Shown here: one piece after another, positions 53,925 to 63,395 of the stretch
Layout of the letters: each line of letters begins with the position of its first letter
Position numbering within the stretch: position 1 is the first letter of the stretch
Assembly: GCA_934101865.1 (NCBI GenBank)
Contig: CAKOSA010000003.1
Span: 7,242 to 71,241, forward strand
Source: an uncultured Bacilli bacterium
Lineage (GTDB): Bacteria; Bacillota_I; Bacilli_A; RF39; UBA660
Reading direction: 5' to 3'
Length of the DNA: 64,000 nt
Translations under genes and position numbers: made by a program
The notes under the pieces: model-generated
Database searches by the model: none
What the model was told of the DNA's origin: nothing
Seen by the model: the letters and a program-made list of their open reading frames with translations, nothing else

Positions 53925-54987
53925 TTACTTTATCCTTTCCTTTGATTTTGGTTATTTTGCCATTTATATCATCTTCAAAGAACTTTAGGGTTGTTATTAG
54001 GATAATGGCAACTGGGATTGACACAACTATACCCCAGAATCCTCCTATTATTCCTCCGGCAAAGACAGCGAATATTATTATTAATGGATGTAATTGGTTG
54101 GATTTTCCATATATTTTTGGTCCTATTACATAGCTATCTATTTGTGGACATACTACTAGTATTACGGCTGTTAGTATAAATAGTTTAGTGCTTATAACGG
54201 ATGATATTAGAAGGGCTAGTATGCTTACGATTAGTCCTCCAAAGATTGGTATTATTGTAAATACTCCGGATAATAGGCCTAGTACTAGGAAATTGGGGTG
54301 GCCGATTATAAAGAAGGCAAAGGTGTATTCGAGGCCTTGAACGATAATGTTCATTCCCATTCCTCTTATGTAATTTGAGATTTCTACATCTAGTCTTTTT
54401 AGATAGTTATAGGCTTTCTTTCTTTTTCCCGTTAGGTTTTCTTTGAGGAATTTTCTTATTTTCTCCATATCTACTACTATGTATAGGCTGGCAGCTATAA
54501 CTACAATGGCGTTAGCTACAACGCTTACACCGGTATTTACTAGGTTTATGGCTCCACTTGATAAGTACTTTCCTACGCTTTCCATCATATCACTTGATAT
54601 TTGAGAAAGGGATGTTTGTAATACTTTTAGGTTTAATTCGTATTTGCTTGATATATCGGATACGAATACGGATATATTGCTTATAAATAGTAGGGTTTGT
54701 TCATATAGCATTGGTACAGCTAATATGAGTACTATTAGTATTATTCCAAAGGTTATTATGGATACGGTTAGGATAGCGAGCCACTTGGGACTTCCGGCCT
54801 CTCGTAGTTTTTTTACCATTGGGTATAATACGTAAGCTAGGGCGAATGCTAGTAGGAAGGGGAATATTATGCTTCCTACGGTTTTTAGGGCTCCAAGCCA
54901 AACGCCTCTTATTAGGTATATTAGTAATACTATTAAGAGGATTAGGGTTATGTTTACTAATTTGTAATCTACATTGTCTTTTTTCAT
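53902..54987 (-). CDS. AI-2E family transporter
   Basis: The 361 aa membrane protein matches the AI-2E/PerM family: N-terminal helices (about 9-70), an outside helical domain (about 85-150), and a bundle of further helices (about 210-335) with the typical PNFLVLGLLSGVFTIIPIFG and PQIDSYVIGPKIYGKSNQLH (about 280-299) stretches. Family members move small molecules or ions (a role in AI-2 export was proposed for one, sodium/proton exchange for others), so the substrate is open. AAGGAGGAG precedes ATG 54987. It overlaps the bactofilin-like gene. Confidence 0.9.
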   Translation of the reverse strand: MKKDNVDYKLVNITLILLIVLLIYLIRGVWLGALKTVGSIIFPFLLAFALAYVLYPMVKKLREAGSPKWLAILTVSIITFGIILIVLILAVPMLYEQTLLFISNISVFVSDISSKYELNLKVLQTSLSQISSDMMESVGKYLSSGAINLVNTGVSVVANAIVVIAASLYIVVDMEKIRKFLKENLTGKRKKAYNYLKRLDVEISNYIRGMGMNIIVQGLEYTFAFFIIGHPNFLVLGLLSGVFTIIPIFGGLIVSILALLISSVISTKLFILTAVILVVCPQIDSYVIGPKIYGKSNQLHPLIIIFAVFAGGIIGGFWGIVVSIPVAIILITTLKFFEDDINGKITKIKGKDKVNEKENTI

Positions 54988-54998
54988 TTTTCTCCTCC

Positions 54999-55436
54999 TT
55001 ATTTTTCTATTATTATGGTTACGGGTCCGTCGTTTATTAGAGATACTTCCATATTGGCTCCAAAGATACCGGTTTGAGGCTCTATGTTGTACTTGGTGAA
55101 TTCTTCGTTGAATTTTTCATAGAGTTTAATGGCTTTATCTCCGGCAAGGGCATCTACGTAACTGGGACGACGACCTTTTTTTGTATCCGCGTATAGCGTA
55201 AACTGACTTACGGAAAGTATTTCGCCTTTGGTATCTAATAGGCTTTTATTCATAACGCCGTTTTCATCATCGAATATTCTTAGATTGACGATTTTATCTA
55301 CCATATAGGGTATATGGGTAATATCGTCCTCGCTCGTAAAACCGACAAGGATTAGTAGCCCCCCGTTTATTTGGCCGACAATTTTTTCGTCCACTTTAAC
55401 TGATGCAGTTTTACATCTTTGTAATACGACTTTCAT
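54999..55436 (-). CDS. dtd: D-aminoacyl-tRNA deacylase
   Basis: Dtd removes D-amino acids (and glycine wrongly put on tRNA-Ala) from tRNA. The 145 aa protein begins MKVVLQRCKTASVKVDEKIV, has the catalytic SQFTLYAD block (about 77-84) and ends with the cross-subunit GPVTIIIEK, whose Gly-cis-Pro motif guards chirality. Length is standard. Its ATG overlaps the relA stop (TAATG), the usual relA-dtd arrangement in Bacillota. Confidence 0.97.
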   Translation of the reverse strand: MKVVLQRCKTASVKVDEKIVGQINGGLLILVGFTSEDDITHIPYMVDKIVNLRIFDDENGVMNKSLLDTKGEILSVSQFTLYADTKKGRRPSYVDALAGDKAIKLYEKFNEEFTKYNIEPQTGIFGANMEVSLINDGPVTIIIEK

Positions 55437-57610
55437 TAGTTTACCTTTCTTTCAACTTTTTTTATGTATTTCATATTATTTAGAGCGGTAATGAATTTAT
55501 CTAGGGTTTCGGTATTGGGGGTCATTACCGTCATTTGATATATTTTATTTTCACCTTTATTTATGGTTTCTATTCTATCTATGGTGATGTTATTACTGCT
55601 CGCCTTGGTAATGATGTCAACTAATTTATCTCTGGTTTCAGTATAGATGAGGATGTCCGTAGGATAACTTTTATGACATTCGGGATTCCAATGGACGTTT
55701 ATTAGTCTTTCATCGAGGTTTACGACGTTATAGCAACTACTTCTATGAATAGTGATACCGCTTCCTTTGGTGATGTAGCCGATGATACTGTCCCCCGGTA
55801 TGGGTTTGCAACAACCGGATATAGTGGTTTTTATGTCGTCAAGGCCCTCGACCAAAATGGCATCTTTGGTATTTTCGTCCTTGTTTTTGGGTTGTTTCTT
55901 GGGGCTTTGTGGTTGGAGTTTGAATATTTTGGGAATGCTCCATTTTGGTTCTTTATTTTTGATTATTTTGATAACGGCGGTGATGGCTACTTTACCACTT
56001 CCAAGGGCTATATATAGTTCGTCAAGGTCTTTTAGTTTTAGTTCTTCTAGTATTTCGGGAAGATTTTTATTTAGGGTTTCGTTAATTGGCATATTCTTCT
56101 TACGGAACTCTTTTTCGAGAATTTCGAGACCCTTAGCGAGATTTTCGTCCTTTTCTAATTTGCTATAATATGATTTTATTTTATTTTTGGCCTGAGATGT
56201 TATTACAAAGTTTAACCAGTCTTTGCTTGGTTTAGAATTTTTATTGGTATTGACTTTGATGATATCGCCAGTTTTGAGGACGTAGTTTAGGGGGACTATT
56301 TTATCGTTGACAACGGCTCCCGTCATTGTGTCCCCTACTTCACTGTGAACTTTGTAGGCAAAATCGACAGGGGTTGCTCCTTCGGGCATTTCTATGACAT
56401 CTCCCTTTGGGGTGTACACATATATAGAACTTGTGGTTAGGATATCTTTTTTTATGCTTGTTATAAATTCTTCGGGAGTTTTGGTATCTTCATTTAGTTC
56501 TATTATACTACGAAAGATTTGGAGTTTTTGTTCCATTGCATCTTTGGTATTTACGGCTTTATTTTCTTTGTAAGCAAAATGGGACGCTATTCCGTATTCG
56601 GCGATTTGGTCCATTTCGTAAGTTCTTATTTGGATTTCGAATAGTTGGCCATACACACCAAAGACTGTTGTATGAAGACTTTGATAAAGGTTAGTTTTGG
56701 GCATCGCTATATAGTCTTTAAATCTTTTGGGAACGGGTTTATATTTGGAATGAATAAGACCGAGAGCTAGGTAACATTCTTGTTTTGTATCTACTAGGAT
56801 ACGAAGGGCGAGGATGTCATAAATGTCATCAAATCTTTTGCCTTTATTCATTTTGGTATATATGCTATAAATACTTTTACTTCTTCCTTTTATTTCGTGC
56901 TTAATGTTATGTTCATCTAATAATTTGGATACTTCGCTAAGCATTTCACCTACGGCTTTATCGCGTTCCGTTTTCTTTAAGTTTAGTTTTTCGACGATAT
57001 CATAATATGCTTCGGGTTTAGAATATCTTAGAGATAGGTCTTCTAGTTCACTTTTTATTTTATATATTCCTAGACGATGAGCAACGGGTGTTAGTATTTC
57101 AAGCGTTTCCTTGGCTTTTTTCTTTTGCTTTTCGAGAGGCATTACATAAAGGGTACGCATATTATGAAGGCGGTCAGCTAATTTGATGATAATTACTCTT
57201 ACGTCTTCGGCAAGGCCGACAAGGATTTTCCGCTGGTTAGCAGCCATTTGTTCTGACTCGGAAGTGAAACTTATTCTATTTATTTTGGTTACACATTCAA
57301 CAAGATTAGCTACTTCTTCATCGAATAGTTTACTTATTTCTTCATAAGTTCCGTCGGAGTCTTCGATAGTATCGTGAAGAAGGGCTGCACATATTGCTTT
57401 ATAATCAGAGTTTATATCGGTTAAAATAAGGGCAACATTTAAGGGATGCTGGATATAGTCATCTCCGGTTATTCTTTTTTGATTGAAGTGCTTACTGTTT
57501 GCATATTCGTAAGCTTTCCTTATCATATCTAGATGCTCTTTATTATCGTCATATTCTTTTACTTTGTCTAAAAGGTTATCTATTGTTAAATTGTAATTTT
57601 TCTTTGCCAT
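55436..57610 (-). CDS. relA: bifunctional (p)ppGpp synthase/hydrolase
   Basis: This enzyme makes and breaks the alarmone (p)ppGpp. The 724 aa protein has an N-terminal HD hydrolase domain (HDTIEDSDGTYEEI, about 80-93, with the metal-binding HD), the synthetase domain (RFDDIYDILALRILVDTKQE, about 257-276; LYQSLHTTVFG, about 308-318), a TGS domain (VYTPKGDVIEMPEGATPVDF, about 400-419) and a C-terminal zinc-finger (SGCCKPIPGDSI) and ACT domain. Both activities look intact. GTAGGTGATG precedes ATG 57610. Confidence 0.96.
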   Translation of the reverse strand: MAKKNYNLTIDNLLDKVKEYDDNKEHLDMIRKAYEYANSKHFNQKRITGDDYIQHPLNVALILTDINSDYKAICAALLHDTIEDSDGTYEEISKLFDEEVANLVECVTKINRISFTSESEQMAANQRKILVGLAEDVRVIIIKLADRLHNMRTLYVMPLEKQKKKAKETLEILTPVAHRLGIYKIKSELEDLSLRYSKPEAYYDIVEKLNLKKTERDKAVGEMLSEVSKLLDEHNIKHEIKGRSKSIYSIYTKMNKGKRFDDIYDILALRILVDTKQECYLALGLIHSKYKPVPKRFKDYIAMPKTNLYQSLHTTVFGVYGQLFEIQIRTYEMDQIAEYGIASHFAYKENKAVNTKDAMEQKLQIFRSIIELNEDTKTPEEFITSIKKDILTTSSIYVYTPKGDVIEMPEGATPVDFAYKVHSEVGDTMTGAVVNDKIVPLNYVLKTGDIIKVNTNKNSKPSKDWLNFVITSQAKNKIKSYYSKLEKDENLAKGLEILEKEFRKKNMPINETLNKNLPEILEELKLKDLDELYIALGSGKVAITAVIKIIKNKEPKWSIPKIFKLQPQSPKKQPKNKDENTKDAILVEGLDDIKTTISGCCKPIPGDSIIGYITKGSGITIHRSSCYNVVNLDERLINVHWNPECHKSYPTDILIYTETRDKLVDIITKASSNNITIDRIETINKGENKIYQMTVMTPNTETLDKFITALNNMKYIKKVERKVN

Positions 57611-57698
57611 TTTACATCACCTACTCAATATAATTATATACCAATTTATTGTTTTTTTAAAGTTATTTTAATGATTTTTTAATGAAACGAGGTTTTTA

Positions 57699-58772
57699 TT
57701 ATTCTTGAAGCCAGTTTATATAGTTATCTATGTATTTTTTGGTTTCAAAGCCGTGGCCTTCATTTTCTAAATAATTTTGGGTAATATTGGTATTTGTTTC
57801 TTCACATTTTTTTAGATACTTATTTATTTCTTCTGTTCCTACCATTCGGTCTTTACCGCCATAACTTATGTATTGTTTAATATTAGAAGATGAGAAGTGC
57901 TTAATATTGTCGGTTTTATCTAAGAGGCTAGTTCGAGTTTGGTCTTCTTTTACATCTTTACTTGGAAACATTGCAAAGAGCATTGTTGGATTATTATTAA
58001 AGGTTATGGCTGGATATATCATTGCTGCTTTGGTTATGGTATCATCTTCTAAGTCGATATTGTCTTGGGAATATTCTTCACTAAATAAATTTTTCCCCAT
58101 TATTTGGTTTATATAAGTACTTACGACGTTACCGCCAGCAGAGAAACCAACAATACTGATGTCGTCTTTATCTATTTGATATTTCTCGCTGTTATATTTT
58201 ATATATCTTATGGCTCTTTGTAAATCTAAGTAACTGATTGGCCACTCGTAGGGGTTAGAGCGATAATGGAGAAGAAAGGCATTTATTCCGTGTTTATTTA
58301 ATTCAAGGGCTACGTCTTTACTTTCTTTGGTTTCTCCATCCATTGATTTATAGATAAAGCCACCTCCACTTATGATAATTACGGCTTTGGTACTTTTATT
58401 TGTTAGATATGGTATTATATAGGGTTCGTCCTCGTAAGTTGTTTTTTCGTACCCCCCTTTTATCTCATAGTAGTATGTTAGGGTGTCGATATCTTTCTCG
58501 ACATCTTTGTAGTCGCCGGTGAGAATATCCCAGAATTTCATTGCACTTTTTATTAAGTCACTGTTATAGTCGATGTTCATACTTTCTAATTTGCTAGCAG
58601 AACTATTTCCATATACGGTGGTCCAAATGTTTTCTTTTTGGGAGTAGTCTTCGACTGGCCCGAGAATGTAGCCGGTTTGGTCAGCTCTTTTATAGAAGGC
58701 TAGGATAAGGATTGTTACTATTAGGGCAATGATAAGAATAGTAATTAGGATATGTTTTATTATTTTTTTCAT
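57699..58772 (-). CDS. alpha/beta hydrolase (esterase-like) with membrane anchor
   Basis: The 357 aa protein has an N-terminal membrane helix (HILITILIIALIVTILILAF, about 7-26) and then an alpha/beta hydrolase fold. The oxyanion part reads IIISGGGFIYKSMDG (about 131-145; the usual HGGG has Ser in place of His), the nucleophile elbow is GFSAGGN (about 205-211), an Asp lies in SYGGKDRMV and the last His in EGHGFE. This is close to the hormone-sensitive lipase/BD-FAE esterase group. Outside orientation is likely; the substrate (perhaps acetylated glycans) is unknown. It follows the phosphodiesterase gene by 9 nt. Confidence 0.85.
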   Translation of the reverse strand: MKKIIKHILITILIIALIVTILILAFYKRADQTGYILGPVEDYSQKENIWTTVYGNSSASKLESMNIDYNSDLIKSAMKFWDILTGDYKDVEKDIDTLTYYYEIKGGYEKTTYEDEPYIIPYLTNKSTKAVIIISGGGFIYKSMDGETKESKDVALELNKHGINAFLLHYRSNPYEWPISYLDLQRAIRYIKYNSEKYQIDKDDISIVGFSAGGNVVSTYINQIMGKNLFSEEYSQDNIDLEDDTITKAAMIYPAITFNNNPTMLFAMFPSKDVKEDQTRTSLLDKTDNIKHFSSSNIKQYISYGGKDRMVGTEEINKYLKKCEETNTNITQNYLENEGHGFETKKYIDNYINWLQE

Positions 58773-58781
58773 AGCGGGCTC

Positions 58782-59888
58782 CTAGTTACAAGTGTCTATG
58801 ATAAGAGGGATGTATATTTCGTCGTCTGTATATCCGGCGTGATGAGATGTGTGATAGCTTTCACCATATATTAGAGCGATATTTGCTTTGGCTATGGCTA
58901 TATAGTCCCCTAGGGCACTTTCGAAAATGGGGTTTTGAGGGCCACTACCGAAAAGAGAGTTTTGGATTATTTCGTCTTTGGGATAGAGGTCGAAAGTGTC
59001 TTTAAAGTGCATATTAAAAATGGATGGAAATTGGTCTTTTTTATTGGGCTTAATGAAGAAATTTACAGCACGGGGCTCGATGGACGTGGTTCGTTCTAGG
59101 CAGGTGGTTATATCGGGATAATTGTTTAAATCTTCATTATTAACAAGGATATGGCCGTGGTCGGCGAGGACTATAATTACGGCATTTTGGAGGTTTTTGC
59201 TCAGCTCCTCTACTTTGTGATTTCTATATCTTATGAGGTCTTTTACTTCCTTACTATCTGGTCCTAAATCGTGCATAAGCATATCGGGTTCGTCGTCATA
59301 GGCATAGATATATTTCCGGCCAGATGTTTTGCAAAGTGCATCTATTTTATTTATCATATCATCTAAATCTGTATAGGCATTTTCGCCGAAGGGAAAGAGC
59401 TTGTAAGCTTTGTATTTTCCTTGCTCGTTTATTTCATCAATTATGGTTTTATCTTTCATATATTTTTCTTTGAAGGCTTTAGCTTCTTTTAAAGGGGTCC
59501 TAGTCTTATCGCCTTTAAGGCACTCTTCATAAACAGTAATTGTTTTGTCTAGGTCTTTAAAATACATATTCCAACCTAGCATACCGCTTTCAACGGGATT
59601 TAGGCCGGTTAGGATACTTGTTGTTGCGGCGACAGTAGTGGCGGGGAAAACGGTTGTTAGATTTCTTACTTTATGCTGACGGAAATAGCTGTCCTTGCTT
59701 AAAGTTCTATCTAATATATTGGCTCCCATTCCGTCAAATAGGATGACTATGACATTTTCGGGATTTTTCTCTTTTAAAATATCATCGACCTCTTTTAGGG
59801 TATTGTGGCTTGTCGTTAAATCAAAATATTTTCTAATAGAACAAGCTACATTGGTTATACATTCGTTATAATTATTCTTTACTTTCAT
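58782..59888 (-). CDS. alkaline-phosphatase-superfamily phosphodiesterase
   Basis: The 368 aa protein belongs to the type I phosphodiesterase/nucleotide pyrophosphatase family. The first metal site is in IVILFDGMGANI (about 46-57), the nucleophile Thr in TTVFPATTVAATTSILTGLN (about 77-96), and the second metal site in VLADHGH (about 249-255), with a late His in YHTSHHAGYTDDE. No signal peptide is seen. Family members hydrolyse nucleotides, phospholipids or phosphonates; the substrate here cannot be read. AAGGAGGAA precedes ATG 59888. Confidence 0.87.
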   Translation of the reverse strand: MKVKNNYNECITNVACSIRKYFDLTTSHNTLKEVDDILKEKNPENVIVILFDGMGANILDRTLSKDSYFRQHKVRNLTTVFPATTVAATTSILTGLNPVESGMLGWNMYFKDLDKTITVYEECLKGDKTRTPLKEAKAFKEKYMKDKTIIDEINEQGKYKAYKLFPFGENAYTDLDDMINKIDALCKTSGRKYIYAYDDEPDMLMHDLGPDSKEVKDLIRYRNHKVEELSKNLQNAVIIVLADHGHILVNNEDLNNYPDITTCLERTTSIEPRAVNFFIKPNKKDQFPSIFNMHFKDTFDLYPKDEIIQNSLFGSGPQNPIFESALGDYIAIAKANIALIYGESYHTSHHAGYTDDEIYIPLIIDTCN

Positions 59889-59960
59889 AATTCCTCCTTA
59901 TGTATTTTCATTTTACCAAATTTATGATTAATTGTCACTAATTTTAGAAAAAAAAGAAAG

Positions 59961-61187
59961 TTATTTTTTTATAATCTTTCTTTGACTTTGGTTATTATTT
60001 TTTAAATTTTCTATATCTTGGGTGGTTATTTCCCCAGAAATATACATTTTTTTTACAATACTATATACTTTATAGACGAGTGGTAAGTTGGATAATTCGA
60101 TATAGTCGATGATGTTGGTTTTGTCCGCAGTACTTAAATATCTATCTTGAAGTTTTATTTCGGATGAGTATATTGTTTCTTTACTTATGGGTCTAAAAGC
60201 ACTTTTATCGTTTAATCTTTGGGTTCTTATATAGACAATTATGGTTACATAATCTAGTTCCGGTGTTTTTCTTAAATACTGAATGGTTTTGGAATAAAAC
60301 TCACCAGTTGTTCTAAGAGCTACTTCTTCCCTATTTATGAATGGAGCTCTTTTTAGAAATTCTAGGGTGTTAAATGGTGTTCCGTCGGGAAGTTTGCCAG
60401 TTTTGATACCAATTGTTAATTCGTTATATGTTTTTATTAATTTTTCATTACGTATTTGGGATAGGATTTGTGATTTTGCTTGGTATTTTTTTGATAATTC
60501 AACATCTAGTTCATCAATTACTTCGGCATAATATGATAGTTGTTCTTCGGTAAGGTTCTGTTCTTTTAGGAATTCTTCTTTACTTGATGCGTTTAAAAAG
60601 GTCTTTATTATATAACGGGCGTTAGAATAGTTTTTGTTATATTCTTCTATTTCTGTTAAATATGCTACTTCGGCAAATAGGCCTTGTTCTTCATACCCTT
60701 TAAGGGTATTATACATTTTATCAAAGTTTGTAAGGGCTATATGGGCTTTTTTTATTAGGTTATCTTTGAAGGTATAGTTTACAAACTGGGTATATGATTT
60801 TCGGAACTTTTCGACACTATCAAATAGTTGTGAGAATTTTTTTATTCTAAGATATGGATTATCGGTTGTATTAAATATGCTCCATAGTTCATTTATTTTT
60901 GATAGTCTGATTTCTATTTCTTCGGTACTGCATCTATAAATGTTATTGTTGAATGGAAAATAGCCTTTTTTATCAAATTTATCATATATTGTTTTTAATT
61001 TTTGTAAATAGCGTAATTCTTTCATTCCTAGTTTTTTGTAACATTCTATACTTTTATTTAATTTTGTGTAATTGCATAGGCGGTATAGTTTTTTGGCTAA
61101 ATATTCTTCATCATCTTGGTACATAGTTGTGGCTATGTCCATTAATAGGTAGACATCGTCTACTAATAAGATATCTTGGTTATTCAT
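59961..61187 (-). CDS. hypothetical protein, 408 aa, helical
   Basis: I do not recognise this protein. It is almost wholly alpha-helical and soluble, with many Tyr, Leu, Lys and Glu, no signal peptide and no Cys-based site. Patterns such as LAKKLYRLCNYTKLNKSIEC and ELDVELSKKYQAKSQILSQI suggest helical repeats (TPR-like?), but no clean repeat could be fixed. The C-terminus is polar and Asn/Gln/Lys-rich. GGGGGAGA precedes ATG 61187. It may be a lineage-specific scaffold. Confidence 0.68.
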   Translation of the reverse strand: MNNQDILLVDDVYLLMDIATTMYQDDEEYLAKKLYRLCNYTKLNKSIECYKKLGMKELRYLQKLKTIYDKFDKKGYFPFNNNIYRCSTEEIEIRLSKINELWSIFNTTDNPYLRIKKFSQLFDSVEKFRKSYTQFVNYTFKDNLIKKAHIALTNFDKMYNTLKGYEEQGLFAEVAYLTEIEEYNKNYSNARYIIKTFLNASSKEEFLKEQNLTEEQLSYYAEVIDELDVELSKKYQAKSQILSQIRNEKLIKTYNELTIGIKTGKLPDGTPFNTLEFLKRAPFINREEVALRTTGEFYSKTIQYLRKTPELDYVTIIVYIRTQRLNDKSAFRPISKETIYSSEIKLQDRYLSTADKTNIIDYIELSNLPLVYKVYSIVKKMYISGEITTQDIENLKNNNQSQRKIIKK

Positions 61188-61252
61188 AGTCTCCCCCTTT
61201 GTGACTGGGATTTATTATAGCATAAAAGCAAACATTTGTCAAATAGCAATTT

Positions 61253-62362
61253 TTATTTCCAAGGATTATTGGTATCAGGGTCAGTTGGGTCCCAATCTTT
61301 ATTTGGACTGTTTGTATCTATCTTAGGAAAATCTGGTTTGGAGACCCCATAGGGCAATGTTCCACTTTCATAAATGTATACAGTTGTGCCAGTTGGAACG
61401 TTGTCAAATATCCATTTGCTGTCTTGAACTGTTAGTCTTACACATCCAGCAGATGCAGTTGTTCCTAGCTTGTTATACTCGTCATATTCGAGGGATGCGG
61501 GGTCGTAGTACCTGTAATATGGGACGGAGTGAAAGAGGATATCTCCATATATAAAAGTGGAATAGCGGGCAAAAACGCCCCCGATTACAGTTCCCCATTC
61601 ATAGCCTGTTTTAGTATTGAATACGCCGGTTGGGGTATTGGTTCCGACGGAGCATATAAATGTTTTGAGGAGTTTTGTGTAGTTGCCATTTTCTTTTGTA
61701 TATACCATAACGACATTTTGGGTTTTATTTACCATTATATAATAGGGACTATTTTGATTGATATTTATTTGGGAGGTCTCAGAAGGTGTCTGGGTTGGAG
61801 TTTGTTCATTAGTCTGGGATTGGGGTTCTACTATGAGAGTGAAATCTATTTGGGTAAGATTACCGCTTTGGTCGGTGGCAATAAATTTTAGGGGATAAGT
61901 ACCGCTCTTGGTGATATCGTAGTTTCCGTTTATAGTTACGTTTATTTCTTCTTTGGAGTTATCATTTGCGGTAATGCCTTCTAGAAGATTTATTTCTTCA
62001 TTTTCTACTATTTTGTATTCTTTTCTATAGCCTTCTATTGTGGGGCTTGTGGTATCTACGATGTTTATTGTTATGGTTTGGGGATGGATTTTTCCTAATT
62101 TGGTTTTTATTTTGATTGTTATTTTTTGCTTTCCTAGTTTAGTTGTATCTATCTTTTGGTTTGTATTTATTAAGGAACCGTTAGTTATGGATTTTACAAG
62201 GTTTTCTGTTTTTTGTTCTGTATTTATTTCAATGTTTTTGATATTGTTTAGTTCGTATTCTAATTTGTAATTGTGTATATATATTTGATATAAAAGTACT
62301 GCTAAAAGTATTATTATTGTTATTAATATGGTTATTTTTAAAAGCTTTTTATTTATTTTCAT
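61253..62362 (-). CDS. L,D-transpeptidase with Ig-like domain
   Basis: The 369 aa protein is a YkuD-type L,D-transpeptidase that forms 3-3 crosslinks in peptidoglycan or links proteins to it. It has an N-terminal membrane anchor (LKITILITIIILLAVLLYQI, about 6-25), a region of short strands, a DUF5011-type Ig-like domain (DTTSPTIEGYRKEYKIVENE, about 107-126; KSGTYPLKFIATDQSGNLTQ, about 154-173), a Gln/Thr/Pro linker, then the YkuD domain (about 205-340) with its His in LFHSVPYYRYY and the catalytic Cys in SAGCVRL. It lies next to the collagen-like spore-type gene; a role in spore or vegetative wall is open. Confidence 0.9.
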   Translation of the reverse strand: MKINKKLLKITILITIIILLAVLLYQIYIHNYKLEYELNNIKNIEINTEQKTENLVKSITNGSLINTNQKIDTTKLGKQKITIKIKTKLGKIHPQTITINIVDTTSPTIEGYRKEYKIVENEEINLLEGITANDNSKEEINVTINGNYDITKSGTYPLKFIATDQSGNLTQIDFTLIVEPQSQTNEQTPTQTPSETSQININQNSPYYIMVNKTQNVVMVYTKENGNYTKLLKTFICSVGTNTPTGVFNTKTGYEWGTVIGGVFARYSTFIYGDILFHSVPYYRYYDPASLEYDEYNKLGTTASAGCVRLTVQDSKWIFDNVPTGTTVYIYESGTLPYGVSKPDFPKIDTNSPNKDWDPTDPDTNNPWK

Positions 62363-62448
62363 ATTTACTTCTCCTTACTATTTATTTAAGTATATCATAT
62401 TTTTTTGATTTTGCAAAAAAGACTGATATTTCTACCAGTCTTGTAATG

Positions 62449-63330
62449 CTAACTTCCAGCGGGGCCTGTTGGGCCAGTGGGTCCTGTTGGACCTGTGGGA
62501 CCGGTTGCTCCGGTTTCACCAGTTGCTCCTGTGGTTCCGGCTATTCCTTGGGGACCGGTTGGACCTTGGGGGATAGTTAGATTTAGGATATAATTTGGTG
62601 CTGTTCCGTCTATTGAGGCAGATGCTTCGGTGCCGGGATCTCCGGTTGTGATGGTTCCTATTGTTAAGGTTGGAGTTTCTGCGTCTGTTCCAGCTTCTCC
62701 TTGGGGGCCGGTTGGACCTGTGGGACCGGTTGGACCTGTGGGACCAGTGGCTCCTGTCTCACCAGTAGCACCCGTTGTTCCTGCTATTCCTTGGGGACCG
62801 GTTGGGCCTGTCGCTCCGGTTTCACCTCTTAATCCAGATGGGCCAGTGGGACCGGTGGGGCCGATGGCTCCAACTATTCCTTGTGGTCCGGTTGCACCTG
62901 CTACACCTTGAAGTCCCTGGGGTCCTGTTGGTCCGGTTGGCCCCGTACTTCCAGCTGGGCCGGTGGCTCCAATTTGACCAGCAGGTCCAGTTGCTCCCGT
63001 TGGCCCGGTGGGTCCAGTAGCTCCGGCTATTCCTTGGGGACCGGTTGGACCGGTAACTCCTTGAAGTCCTTGCGGGCCAGTTGCACCAGCAGGTCCGGTT
63101 GCTCCCGTAGCCCCTCTCGGTATGGTGAAATTTAAGACAGCATTTTGATTAGTACCTGTATTTGTAACTGTGGCTGATGTCCCTGCGTCAGATGTCGTGG
63201 TAGTACCAACTGTAATTGTTGCGGGTCCCGTAGGGCCAGTGGGACCAGTTGGTCCTATAACCATACAAGTTCTGGGCTGACATCTTCTTCCTTCTTCGAC
63301 TATTCTTTGGGCTCTTTCGTCGCTATTCAT
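62449..63330 (-). CDS. collagen-like (BclA-type) surface protein
   Basis: The 293 aa protein is mainly Gly-x-y repeats rich in [18 protein letters not shown] and GPQGIAG, so it should form collagen-like triple helices. The short N-terminus ([20 protein letters not shown]) has no signal peptide, as for exosporium/spore-surface proteins of the BclA type made in the mother cell. Two non-collagen inserts (about 38-73, and 215-250) share the T-x-G/D-x-G-T-x-A-x-x pattern followed by LNxTIP, known from Clostridia BclA-like proteins. It ends in collagen (GPTGPAGS) without a C-terminal globular head. ATG 63330 has AAAGGAG 6 nt upstream; the longer reading from 63366 is rejected. Confidence 0.85.
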   Translation of the reverse strand: MNSDERAQRIVEEGRRCQPRTCMVIGPTGPTGPTGPATITVGTTTTSDAGTSATVTNTGTNQNAVLNFTIPRGATGATGPAGATGPQGLQGVTGPTGPQGIAGATGPTGPTGATGPAGQIGATGPAGSTGPTGPTGPQGLQGVAGATGPQGIVGAIGPTGPTGPSGLRGETGATGPTGPQGIAGTTGATGETGATGPTGPTGPTGPTGPQGEAGTDAETPTLTIGTITTGDPGTEASASIDGTAPNYILNLTIPQGPTGPQGIAGTTGATGETGATGPTGPTGPTGPTGPAGS

Positions 63331-63348
63331 ATTTCTCTCCTTTCTGTA

Positions 63349-63357
63349 TATTCTATG
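63349..63357 (-). promoter_or_regulatory. possible sigma-K -10 box of the collagen-like gene
   Basis: Minus strand CATAGAATA fits sigma-K CATANNNTA; no AC stands at the right distance (the nearest is 20 nt away), and the transcript start would nearly touch the ribosome site, so this is tentative. Confidence 0.3.
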
Positions 63358-63376
63358 TATAGACAAAAAAAAGAGG

Positions 63377-63395
63377 AGTACTAATAACTAGCACT
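63377..63395 (-). terminator. terminator after signal peptidase gene
   Basis: In minus-strand RNA AGTGCTAG and TTAGTACT pair over 8 bp (two G-U) with a 3-nt loop, followed by CCTC and a run of eight U (63372-63365). Confidence 0.75.

Noticed and set aside
62630..63135. Open frames on the plus strand rich in Pro, Gly, Val and Trp opposite the collagen gene
   Set aside because: They are the antisense of Gly-Pro-Thr repeats, in which stop codons are rare by composition. No ribosome sites.
63331..63366. Upstream start of the collagen-like protein
   Set aside because: The extension runs through the ribosome site and the possible -10 box; ATG 63330 has proper AAAGGAG spacing.
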